Assembly (NCBI GenBank): GCA_904066235.2
Contig: CAJFCV020000004.1
Location: 4,960,001 to 5,024,000 of the forward strand
Length of the DNA stretch: 64,000 nucleotides
Reading direction: 5' to 3'
Source: Bursaphelenchus xylophilus
Lineage: Eukaryota; Nematoda; Chromadorea; Rhabditida; Aphelenchoididae
A program made the position numbers and the translations under genes. This document shows, piece by piece, positions 12,753-23,606 of the stretch (position 1 is its first letter; each line of letters begins with the position of its first letter). Under the pieces are notes generated by a model. That model worked only from the letters and a program-made list of their open reading frames with translations, had not been told where the DNA came from and did no database searches.

Positions 12753-14539
12753 GACTGGCGATTTTTCCGCTTCCAAACTTTCTTTCCTATGCTTTGTAAT
12801 GCCTGCCGAAATTTTAAAAAAATCCTAGGACTACGTAAAATAGGAGGAGACGGGCAGAGAGAAAAATTACTCTGGGAGTGGCTATCGGGATTTTCTGGGA
12901 AAAAATAAATTTAATTAATTTTTTTAACAAAGTACACACTTTTTGTGTTCTTTTTTAATTCATCCAGAAATCCAAAGTTTATGTTTCTTTCACTTACTAT
13001 TTTATTACTATCCATCCAAAGTTATTTTCCCAGCTCTCCCTACTTCCTACTCCATTTTCAAACTTACAAAACGAAACCAATGGAGAATAAAAAAGTTTGC
13101 GGATATTGCTTCGGCACTCTTTCATAAGCGCCGGAGGCGATTCAAGAGCAGCGCTGAAGTGAGGATCATCCGAAAAGAAGACGATGCTCGAATTGTCTCG
13201 GGATTCCAGAAGAATGGGGGATTTGAAGGCTTTTTAATTGATTATTCCTGCGATTGTCGCGTTCAGAGCTATTGTTTGTGACTTTTGTCTATGTTAAGTT
13301 TCCTGTTTTCTGACTCTTCCTGTTTTAAAATTACGTTTATTTTAAACAAATTTTTAACAATTGAAAGTGTCCAAAGATTTACTTTGTTTCTCTATGCAGT
13401 ACAATGCAAAATGAACTTTCACAAACTTCTCGAAATTTTATTTTACACAAAGTTTTTGCACTTTCCGGTCAGCTCCCCCTCTCCCTGACCACCCATTGAT
13501 TACTAAATCAACCGCGTAATCCTCTTCCGATTACTTCTTACCTTTGACAATTAGCCTAATTTCTTGCGAAATCCTCAAATAATTGACTGCCCCAGGCGAT
13601 GACTGAACTGACTCACTCCATCGACCTTCACAAGACTTTCTTTCAACGCTTTTACTTTTCTCGCTTCGTAAATTTTGAGGAAGATGTGAGTGTTTTCGTA
13701 GAGAGTAATCTTCAGTGATGCGTTGATGTGACGAGAATGAGGCTCTAATTAGACGGGGATCAGCGTGACTTCCTCAGATTCCTCTACTTGTAAACTCTAA
13801 TGAATGCTTTCTCATTTTTCATCTTTCATGGTTTTCTTCACGTTTCGTGTATATAGATCTTACGAGATCCAGACCGGTTTAATCAAAGGGTCGTGAACTT
13901 TTATCGATAACTTGAAAGTATAAAAAATGGCTGATTACAAAACATTCTCTGCATTTGACGGATCTTTTGATCGCCTATTATTTCTGGAAACATTGAGGTT
14001 CTAGTAGCCCCATAAAGATTTTTAATTGTGAAACGTTTGTGACCTTGTAAATAATAATTTGAGGTCAGAAAAAAAGCTAAAGCGTTTCTAGGGCATCGTT
14101 TGAGATGTTCTATTCATCTTTTATTGTTCTGCCGTCCTTTTCCACATCTCAAAATTTGTCATCATGTATAATGTCTTTGGGTAGATAGTGAATGTAACGA
14201 TATTATTTATTGATTGATAACCCACTTATCACCCCTTAGAAGTGCTTGAGGATTAATTGAGTTTCTCCTCGGACTTCCGGTTTATCCGAATTCGATTAAC
14301 GATTCTTTTTCTTTGCGTAACTTGTCGCTGTTTCGTTCGAAGGCTCGGGCTAATCAAGGATGGGAGATCTTTCTTTAACTCTTCTTTTTCAGAGAGAAAA
14401 TCGATTCCGTCGACGAGGTTTCCATCGACAAACTTGGGCTGATTCCCTCCACGGCTTCTTCTTTTTTGTTTCTGTTTACAATCTATGATGTCAGAGTAGT
14501 TTCTTCGACCGATTTTCGATCCTTTTTTTGATTTTTGCA

Positions 14540-15129
14540 ATGTCTTCCCAACATTTCTGTACTCCTTCGACCTCAACGTTAACGAATTCACCAACTCAAA
14601 CTCATTCATCGACTGAATCATCGACGGAATTCAGAGGTGGTAGTTACTCATCGACCCTTCCTCAGAATTCATCGACCTTATCCGATGATTCAACGACTTC
14701 TACTTGTTCTGAATTGGATATCGAGGATGATCAGACAAGGACCTGGGCATTGTGTCCCATAGGATACGATAAGGCCATCATGATTGCCTCCTTTATCGCG
14801 ATCTATGCCTCGTTGTTTTTATTCTACGCGCAACATCATATTGTGGTACTATTGGTCATGACAGCGTAAGTTTTAACTGTTAATTCTTTCAAGACTTGAG
14901 TTTTAAATTTTTGATCTACTAGAATTTAAATTTTAGATTGATAATGTTCTGGGTGGTGTGTTTGTTTACGTCGGGCATGTTGTGTGTGATCTACTTGATG
15001 CTCCGGATCTCCAAGATGGAGCTGGGAGATGTCCCAGAAGTAGAAACCATCGTATCTTCGATTACCGTACTCGAAACCGTGGTTATCCGGCAGGATTCGA
15101 TGGACGAACCGGTGGAAGTGAAGGTGTAG
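14540..15129 (+). CDS. small membrane protein with two predicted helices
   Basis: Two exons, 14540-14865 and 14937-15129, 172 residues. I do not recognise the family. Residues 1-65 are Ser/Thr-rich and hydrophilic, then an acidic patch (LDIEDDQTRTW). Two hydrophobic segments of about 20 residues follow: MIASFIAIYASLFLFYAQHH (which runs on with IVVLLVMTA) and MFWVVCLFTSGMLCVIYLML, on either side of the intron. A short acidic cytosolic-type tail (EVETIVSSITVLETVVIRQD) ends the protein. There is no cleavable signal peptide. Start chosen: first ATG in frame; a TTG 12 bases upstream is not used. An AATAAA lies about 115 bases after the stop. Confidence 0.7.
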
Positions 15130-15241
15130 TTGTACATAAATGTAGCCCTTTTTGTTGTGATTTCATTGTTTTCGGATTCAGAATCGGGTTGGCATCAGAA
15201 ATCTTCGCAATTACAGTATTCCATGTGAATCAATGATAATC

Positions 15242-15247
15242 AATAAA
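15242..15247 (+). terminator. poly(A) signal AATAAA
   Basis: Canonical hexamer after the stop of the small membrane-protein gene and just before the convergent end of the ABC transporter gene. Confidence 0.6.
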
Positions 15248-15281
15248 AGTTTTCTTTTCCCTGGGAAAATTTTATTCAAAA

Positions 15282-17914
15282 TCATTTCAAAAATCTCATT
15301 CTCAGCTGAAGAGCGACGAGGCCAATGGTTCTGGCGATGAGCATAATGAGGAACATGGCTCCAAAGTCGAGATAAAGGTTGTTTTCGTCCATATCTCGGC
15401 GATGGAGAAGGTCGATTCCGTCGGTGGCGGGACAGAAATCATCACCAGATTGATTTAGAAGATCGGCCGCACTGCGATGGGCACAATCTGAATTGTTAAA
15501 AAAGCATTATGAAATTTTTTCAACAGTATTAAGTATCTACGATGACTATCCCACCTCCAATTTCTCCGAAATCACTCCATTGATTGATCTGTAGACCTTC
15601 GAATCCATATCTAAACCAAGAAGCAAAGGAGAGCCATTTGAAGTAGACTGGAATCGATCCAAAGTTAATGTAGAAACCACCAAAAACAAGTAGTGGGAGA
15701 ATAATTATTGGCATGTAAGTTTGAGCGACGTCTTCTACTCCGAATAAACAGGCTCCAGCATAAGCTGAAAAAAATGTCAAAGTATCAAGTGTAATATAAA
15801 AAGAAAGCTTTACAATGGATCCAGCACTCCAAACTCCTCACCAATAGAGATCGCTGTCCAAGCCAGTAATGTGTTCATTGCTGAGAATATCATGAACTTG
15901 ACCCCCTGTCTGACCAATCCACTCATCCAATAAACGATGATCGAATAAAGCACCGGCAGCGCTGTGTATTGAGGAAGTTCGGCCAAGCTCTTGGCCATAT
16001 AGTAAGCACTGACACTGTAGATTCCACCTCGATGTTCCCTTTTCATAATCGGCAATTCACTTGTGATCACATTAATGGATGGAAAAAGAAACATAAAGTT
16101 CATGTCTCTAGGGCAATTATACAGTATACCCTCCAGATTGGTGACTGTCGATCCGGTCACTTCCGTTTGCCAGTTCACGATGCCAATCACTGTGGCCGTA
16201 ACCTAATATTAGTTTATCAATTCATGCTATCCACGACCTAAAATCATGTTTTTTGTCCTTACCAAAACTTGAAAGAGCCTGACTTTCAACAGAATGGGAT
16301 CTCTCAGAGTTGTAAGGAATGACCGTTGGAATAAGACAAAGACTTGGGTAAACCAACTCGCTGCATAACTGAAAATGCGATATTGTCCATCTGGACACCG
16401 TAACCCTCACCTATGTCCATCATGAATCTCTCGACTCTTGTCTCCTTCCAATTCTCCAGCTTCTTTCGCCCTTTTCTTCAACTTTTTTCCCACATCTGTA
16501 GCTTCAAATCTCTCCCGAATATACTGTAATAAAATAATTATCAGCAATTACATCATCATCCGTCAATACTTACATTAATTCTGATGTCATTGAGTTCCTG
16601 ATCATCACAGAGTTTGGACAGCATTCTGATGGAGTGTTCTGCAGGCCCATGGAAGTCAGGACATAAGAGTTCTTCTTCCCCTTGCACCAAATCACACACG
16701 GCAGCCTTTAATTGTCGCTCTCGCTTCAACTTTTCAAACCCTGGTGCAATTGAAACCCAAAATTTGCATACTTGGCTAGGCTCCCCAAAGAATGCGACTT
16801 GTCCTAGGGCCATGAAACAAACTCTGAAAAAGAAAACATAGAAATTACATCATCAACTTACTTATCAAAAAGTTTGAAAACCTCATCGGATGGCTGATGG
16901 ATCGTCAAGACGACTGTTTTATGTGTTTCCGAGGTAAACTTCCTGAGGGCAGAGATGACTTGTTCGGACATAAAAGAGTCCAACCCAGAGGTCGGCTCGT
17001 CGCAAAACAAGATGGAAGGATCGTTCAGAAGTTCGCAGGCAAACGCCAATCTTTTCTTTTCTCCCACCGAGATCCCCTTCACTTGGCCGGGGATTCCGAT
17101 CACTGTATTTTGACAATCGATCAAGTTCAACTGAAACAAGAGTCCTAAATTCTCATCGGTTGATTACGACAATATAAAAACCGGGAATAACTGTAACTCA
17201 CATCATGAATAAGTTGATCGACCTTTTCCTGCCGGTCAACCTTACTTTTTGTCTTTCCCATTCTCAATCTGGCTGAGAACATTAGCTGTTCTTTTACCGT
17301 AAGACTCCCCACAAACACGTCATGTTGTTGGACATAAGCGCTGATTCGACGCATCTGACTGGCAGATAGGACCTGCCCATTTACTCTGATCTCCCCAGAT
17401 CTCTCGATATCCTTCTGCTCGATATTCACAAATTGATTCATCAGAGTTGTCTTGCCCGCACCACTAAAGCAATACTATCCATGTTTAATAGAGACCCGTA
17501 CCTCCCTCCCATTATGGCGACCATTTCTCCAGCTTTGGCCACTCCGTAAACTAAAATACGGGTGACTTTTAATTCAACTTTATATCAGATATAAGATATG
17601 GCAGTGATTAAACTCACCATCTCTGAGGACCGTCCTATACTGCAGATCTTTTTTCCCTCGTTTGAAACAATCCAATAACCCGCCCTTTTTCCCCTTCAGA
17701 TCAGGTACTCGTACTGTAATCCCATTCCATGATAAGGTCCGACCTTTTTCGATGGACTGGAGGACTGAAAATATACAAAATTAAATTAATGAAAAAGCGA
17801 TTCTTTGAAATATCAGTTTTAAAATATTCCAAGCACGCCCTTACAACTATCCGACTCCGGGTTTTGAGAGGGATTCCCATCATCATTTGATGACAATAAA
17901 GGTTCTTTCGACAT
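15282..17914 (-). CDS. wht: ABCG/White-family half ABC transporter
   Basis: About ten exons, roughly 690 residues, in the order ATPase domain then membrane domain, as in the ABCG subfamily. Visible motifs: Walker [12 protein letters not shown]-loop region [16 protein letters not shown], signature [11 protein letters not shown] (a White-type variant of the ABC signature), Walker [14 protein letters not shown] and H-loop VLTIHQPS. The C-terminal half has about six hydrophobic segments starting near [20 protein letters not shown], with the typical NPxxF-type region replaced by [19 protein letters not shown]. The protein should dimerise and export lipids or small molecules. Caenorhabditis has several such wht genes and I cannot tell which one this is. 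The start at 17914 opens a short Ser/Asp-rich N-terminus. The 3' end converges on the neighbouring small membrane-protein gene 150 bp away. Confidence 0.92.
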
Positions 17915-18080
17915 GGGGATGGAAAGACTGAACCTTAGCTGGACAGAGAATAGAAATGAGTGTTAAATTGAACAAAAATACTCAAGATGGTTGCTTTAGC
18001 CTTATTATTATTCAAATTTCGGTCTTTTTATAAATCTTCAGGAATTTTGAAAATTTTTCTTTTTGGCACAGAAACACAGA

Positions 18081-19669
18081 ATGCCAAAGAAAATAAATAA
18101 AATTGGAAAAAAATTGAGCTCGCAAGGAGTAAACAAATTGCAAAGCAGTATGGAAGAAGACTTGGACTCAACAGACGAGGAATTCGAAATGCATTCATTT
18201 GGGGAATCAGATTCTAGTTCTTCCGATTTAGAAGTTGAGAGGGAACCCTTTGACCAGAATGCTCCAGCACAACATTTATATCTCTCTTCCGGGGGAAACA
18301 CGACAAGTATGGCGCTTCCAGATCTTGTAGAACCTGGTATGTTTGCTTCTTTTGTGTGTTTGCTTTTAGAACCTTATTTATGGTTTAATTTATCTTGTAC
18401 TACCTGATTTACCCGGAAGCTTTGTAGACTCCGAGATCTCAGTGTTGGTCTTCCTTTTGCCAACTCCGGTTGTTCCCTTTGAAACTGTGCCCATTAATGC
18501 AAATGAAACTCGGTTTGAGGAGATCGAGGATCACCTTAAAAATGGTTTAGTGGGTTGTTCGTATATAGACTGCAGGCATGAGGTACATCCACCTCAGATA
18601 TTAGAGATCGGCACATTAGCAAGTGTGGAACAGGTTATTAGAAGAGCGACGGGATTTGGACTAGTTTGCAAGACACGGCAGAGATTTATACTCGTAAACA
18701 AAGTCCGGATGCATCAAATACATTACAGTGGAGACTATAACACAATCTGGGTGACAAATGTTAAGGTGAGGGCCTTGAGAGATGCCCAACCAGGCCCTTT
18801 GTGCAGAGACTACAGCGCGGTCCTAAGTAGAATCAGTAACACCACGGTAAGGCGTTCGCCTTCTTCCGGTTAGTCGTTTGGTTGTTACCTAATTCATGCA
18901 GTTTTAGAGACAACAATACTTGCGGGAGCTGACAAGTTTGTCTCAAGTTGCTCTTCAATACTCAGACGTTGTAAGTACTGTCAGTGTCTAATGGAAATGG
19001 TGTTGCAGAATAATTACACTAAGAACTTGACTCAATGGCTTTTGAGATGGTTTGATGAAGCCAAATTGAAGAAAGAACTTGGAAAAGTAAATTATATTCT
19101 TTCTCGTGTGTTTAGTATCTTTTTTAGGGTTTATTGTCGTTCAGTTTTTGGGTCGCAACTGCCCTTCCAACCGATGCCATGGCCAAAATTGGATTCCTTC
19201 GAGAGAATTCAGCTGTCAACAGATTGGTCCTTGAATGGAAGGCCGCCAAGCAGTTGAGTCTCCTTTGTTGCAGAACTTGCGGAAAGGTCATAGCAGACAT
19301 GAAGGACTTGTTTAATATTATGGCGGATGGAATGAGTTCAAATTTTGTGAATCCTCGTGAGTTATCCATTATGTATAATAAAAGTTGCAGATGGTTACAT
19401 CCACAATATGTTTACATGTACCAATTTACGAAGTGTCGCGTACACCGGTCCTGCGCAAGACAAGGATTCTTGGTTTCCAGGGTAAGGTCACCTTTCCCAT
19501 TCATTTTTATTGTATTAGATATTCTTGGAGAATCGCCAATTGTGAGGCTTGCGGTCTGCATCTTGGTTGGCGATTTCACAGCAACAAAAAACAGCCCAAA
19601 TCGTTTTTTGGCCTAGTGAGGAGTTCCATAACGGTAAGGGAAGAAGAAGAAGCAAGGGAAGATCCATAA
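18081..19669 (+). CDS. CRBN: cereblon (CRL4 substrate receptor)
   Basis: Seven exons: 18081-18336, 18428-18846, 18908-18970, 19009-19086, 19128-19356, 19391-19481 and 19519-19669; 428 residues against 442 in human. An acidic Ser-rich N-terminus leads into a LON-like domain (about residues 85-260), beginning VLVFLLPTPVVPFETVPINA. A helical segment follows that in human binds DDB1, then the C-terminal CULT domain. The CULT domain keeps both zinc pairs (CCRTCGK and NCEACG), the NPHGYIHN motif and the three pocket tryptophans (SWFPG, YSWRIA, LGWRF). The residue matching human His378 is Asp (KDSWFPG). The family works in a CUL4-DDB1 ubiquitin ligase. The ATG at 18081 is the first in frame; 5' of it the sequence ends CTTTTTGGCACAG, a possible trans-splice acceptor. 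Confidence 0.94.
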
Positions 19670-20457
19670 CAGTTCTAACGGTTTGAATATTATTGTACAT
19701 AAGATGTATCCAAAGCCTTACATAAAATTATTTGGTATACGCAATTAAGAAGTCTGTAAGCTTACTTTTATTTATATGAATTACAATAAAAAGACAAAGA
19801 AACGAATAAAAACCCTTAGTATAATATTAGGAGGGTGAAAGATGATGGAAATGGGTTCAAAATGAATGTCACAAATGGAAAAATAATAGAAACCGATCAG
19901 AAAACGGGGCATGATGACATAAGCCGATATATAATTGGGTTGAGCAGCAAAGCGGGACACTTTGAGACAAGGGATGGACAAGTTGTCATCATAATTAATT
20001 TGGTGGATAAGGTTAATATAAATTAAAGGGTCCTACAGAATTAATGGCCTAGAAAGAGGATAACATACTAATTGAGAGGATTAAACGAATAGAATACCAG
20101 TTTATTGGGATTTATAGACATTTGACGAGCGTGAACTCACCAGTAACTCCTTTGACAATCAAGATCACTAGCAGTACTGGAGACAGGCCCATACAACCCC
20201 GGACCGGATCATGTGGCAAAAATGCACCTCAACACGTTCTAGAAGACAAACCCTCCTAAGACGGTGTTTCCCGTGTTTTTATTCAAAACGGAGCGCTATT
20301 TCGGTCAAATAAAGATGCATGTCGTTTGCGTTCTAGAACGCATTGAGATTTTGGGATACTATTCGGTCCGGGACTGTATTATAAGAGTGGATTAACAATG
20401 TCAAGGAAGCGAGCACTCTATAAATTCATTAAATTAATATTACATAATAAAAATTAT
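19670..20457. other. convergent intergenic spacer with a MITE
   Basis: Between the 3' ends of cereblon and the SLMAP-like gene. It contains the TA-flanked miniature element at 20194-20376. The rest is AT-rich with no recognisable coding signal. Confidence 0.55.
20194..20376. mobile_element. Tc1/mariner-type MITE, 183 bp
   Basis: Terminal inverted repeats of about 50 bp: left CAACCCCGGACCGGAT, right (reverse complement) CAGTCCCGGACCGAAT, continuing through a shared ACGTTCTAGAA block. TA dinucleotides lie directly outside both ends (20192-20193 and 20377-20378), the target duplication of Tc1/mariner elements. No reading frame. Confidence 0.7.
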
Positions 20458-23406
20458 TCATTCCTTCTTTTTCTCGTTAGAACTTTTTGATGCCGTCTTA
20501 TCCTTCAGATCATCACCTTTCTCAGATCCTTCGTCAGTCTTCTGACTTTCATCGGTTAATGTCTTTCCAGTTCCATCAATAGCCTGATTGCCATATCCAA
20601 TCCAACGGTTGACGTAATTTCCAGCCACATTGAACGGATAAAGAAGCCAAGCCAAAATCAGAGCTAATGGGAGAACCGAGTAGATAAGATATTCTGCTTC
20701 CTGATCTCGATTTCGACTTCCCTGCGATTCATTCGGATTGCCTGAGGAAACAGAAGAAGAGTCAGCAGTAGTAGAGCTGGAAGTGTTGAAGACGTCTTCA
20801 GTTTGAACCTGAGCTTCTTGATAAAAGACAGGAGGCTTCAAGAGGGCGGTCGCCGGTTTGGCATCGGTCAGAGAACAAAGCTCGGTCTGGTCATCTGGGG
20901 ATGGAGATTTGGCCTTATCGTTAGAGCTTTCTGAAACCAAATGAATCAATATTCCCTTACGTAAACATAGAACAAATAAGACATAATAAAACTTTTATAA
21001 CTTACCATTAACACGGCTGTTTTCTTTGTGTTCCTGACTGTCCACTTTACTGACCATAAACAATGGTTTTGAAGTGGAAGCTAACTGATTCTCTGCCTTT
21101 ACGGCTTCATTCTCCTTGATCAACTGCTTAACATGGCTGGTGAGATTGCTATTCTCTTCTCTCTGATTACTGACTTCACCTTCAAAGTCGGCACATCGCT
21201 TTTTGAGATATTGATTCTCCTCTTCCAGGTTCATCACAACATTTTCCATTTCATGAACTCTCATCGATGTCTCGTATAATTGTTCCTCAGCCCGACTGAA
21301 ATGTAAATCGTACACATTTACAAACAAGTAAATAAATATCTAAAACCAATCCCTACCGAATGGAGTCCTTGGCTGCAAGTTCGGCCTTGATTCGATCGTC
21401 AAACGCTTGCTTGATTTCATCACGGACCTCGGATATTGATGAAACTGTGGATCCCTTGGTGGATAAAACAGCTAACTGTGACTCCAGGATTTCAATTCTG
21501 GAGAGCAGTCTCTCTTCATTGATCAAGGCTTGCCATCCAGTTTCGGCGGCTTCCCGTGTCGTGGCCAGCACGTTTTCCAGAGTTTTCAATTTGTTTTTAA
21601 GTAACTAAATCAATATAAAAAAACTATAAAATCTCTCACTTTCTCTCTGAAGTTGATCTCCTTCATATACTGGGACAATAAGAATAACTTTTCATTGCTG
21701 ATAAGAGTATGATTTGGAGGGATTTCCTCATGAGCGACTGAGACCGAAGGACGGGTGAGGACGCCATTGGGAATGTCCGGGAGAAGCTCTTTGCCTTTGT
21801 CGTCGATCAATTTGATCACACATGTTATACAGCCACTGGCCACTAAAAATACATTAATCTTATGCAAATTTTCTTGCCATTCTTAGAACTGTCCACAATC
21901 TCCACGCCCAGCTGAAGGACATCTCCGGAAAAAAGTATTCTGGGAGCTGACTCTTCGCCGGAACTGGACAAACGAAGATTATTTACGAAAGTTCCGTTCG
22001 AACTGCGCGTGTCCTTGATATAAAAGTGGCCATCATCAAACCATAGAAGTGCATGGTTTCGGGACAAGACCTGCAATAATTACAGGGTCTTTCAAGAAAT
22101 GAGCAGGAAAGTAGGAGGCTATAACTTTAGGCGGAGGCGGCGCAGAGAGTTCGTTTTTGGAATATGTATTTTTCAGTGACATTATTTTTTGCCTACGAAA
22201 TAACAAGCTTTTCGAGTGCAAACTGAGGTCGCTACGACCTTCTGAAGTAAAGGCATCTCTACCCCGAAAACCAGGTTTTTTCGGTTGAAAATGATCGAGA
22301 AATTTCGGTCTTTTTCGGTTGAAAATCACCAAGAAATGTCGGATTTTTTCAGGGGTTCCGATAGAGTTGACGTTGAAAAAAGGAAAGGATGTTGCCAACA
22401 CGTTGGAAATTTAGCAAATATTCGGCTAGCCTCAACTTGGGGCAGATTTCGAGTTTATTTTTCGGTATCTTCCGCGAAGAAGCGTGACATCATTTAGGGA
22501 TTTGAGGAACCTGGAATCGGCTAGCCAAGGCACCAGAATGGCTGTAAAGTCTTATAAAAAATAGTCAAAGGGTGTAATGGGCGTCAAAGGACAGGAATGA
22601 CAACCAAACTTTTAAACTGCTAACAAAAACTGGTTGGCTAGCCAAAGTGTCAGAATGAAGAGCAGCCGAATATTTGCTTAATTTTCAACGTGTTGGCAAT
22701 TCCCTTCCCTGTTTTCAACGTCAGCTCTATCGAAACCCCCCAAATTTCTCGGTGATTTTGGACCGAAAAACTCTGAAATTTCTCGACCATTTTCAACCGA
22801 AAAACCCTGGCTTTCGGGGTAGAGATGCCTTTACTTCAGAAGGTCGTAGCGACCTCAGTTTGCACTCTAAAAGCTTGTTATTTTGTAGGCAAAAAATAAT
22901 GTCACTGAAAAATACATATTTCAAAAACGAACTCTCTGCGCCGCCTCCGCCGAAAGTTATAGCCTCCTACTTTCCTGCACATTTCTTGAAAGACCCTGTA
23001 TGTAATTGAATCATCCGCCAACATACACAATATCATCGGAAATGTAAAATAAACTTACTTTGCAATCGAAGATGGCATTGTTGAGACTCGGTTGGATTCT
23101 GGCAACCGCTCGTCCTATTTTGACAGCATGATCTTCTCCTCTGCTTACTGGCACTCTTCTCTCTTCAAAGTAATGGGAATTCGAAGATGGACTCAAAATA
23201 GCCAGGGGGCCTTGCACTGTGGTTGTGGCCGACTTGTTGTTCTTCACTCCATTCGAATTCTGATTCTGAAGATTCTGTTTCTGAGGCTTGTTTGGAGGAG
23301 CCAAGAAGTCCAGGTTAGAATCATCAATCAACGTTGAAGTAGATCCAAAGGGTGAATTCAAAGAATTCAGATTGTTTGTGAAGAAACTGGATGTCGCTAT
23401 ACTCAT
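20458..23406 (-). CDS. SLMAP: SLMAP-like FHA, coiled-coil, tail-anchored protein
   Basis: Six exons: 23406-23059, 22070-21878, 21842-21640, 21604-21357, 21295-21006 and 20930-20458, 584 residues. An FHA domain (about residues 75-200) holds the family motifs KIGRAVARIQPSLNNAIFDC, LSRNHALLWFDDG and KDTRSSNGTFVN, including the Arg and the SRNH/SSNGT phosphopeptide-binding residues. ETGWQALINEERLLSRIEIL is the next near-invariant SLMAP block. A coiled coil follows, then a single C-terminal hydrophobic segment (YLIYSVLPLALILAWLLYPF) with an unusual charged tail of about 55 residues. In animals SLMAP recruits phosphorylated MST/Hippo kinase to the STRIPAK phosphatase. The first intron is 988 bp and holds a long foldback element. 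The second intron appears to use a GC donor. The gene starts 200 bp after the polymerase epsilon subunit gene. Confidence 0.93.
22083..22998. mobile_element. long inverted-repeat (foldback) element in SLMAP intron 1
   Basis: The arms, about 22083-22430 and 22660-22998, are roughly 340 bp each and closely matched over their whole length. They begin CAGGGTCTTTCAAGAAATG and end with the complement. TA lies just outside each end (22081-22082 and 22999-23000), as for Tc1/mariner-type nonautonomous elements. No transposase frame is present. The intron RNA should fold into a long hairpin. Confidence 0.8.
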
Positions 23407-23606
23407 CTTCGCAGACGAACTACAACACCATTCCTAAACGCTAAATTAAAAAGTCAAAAATTGTTATCAGATATGCACAAGTATCAAACATGTAACCAAA
23501 ACGGCAAATAAAAATAAACACCCAGTATTATTTAATTAGATATCAAAAAAAGATGTTGAAAATGAAGAACCGTATGAAACTATAAGTGAAAGAGGTCAGA
23601 AAAGTT

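Larger units (their letters stand above)
10566..14539. other. 4-kb gene-poor region
   Basis: AT-rich DNA between the glycosyltransferase promoter and the next plus-strand gene. Apart from the inverted-repeat element near 12.4-12.75 kb I found no gene, RNA or recognised motif. Open frames at 12.6-13.5 kb are short, partly inside the repeat, and without homology that I can recognise. Confidence 0.5.
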
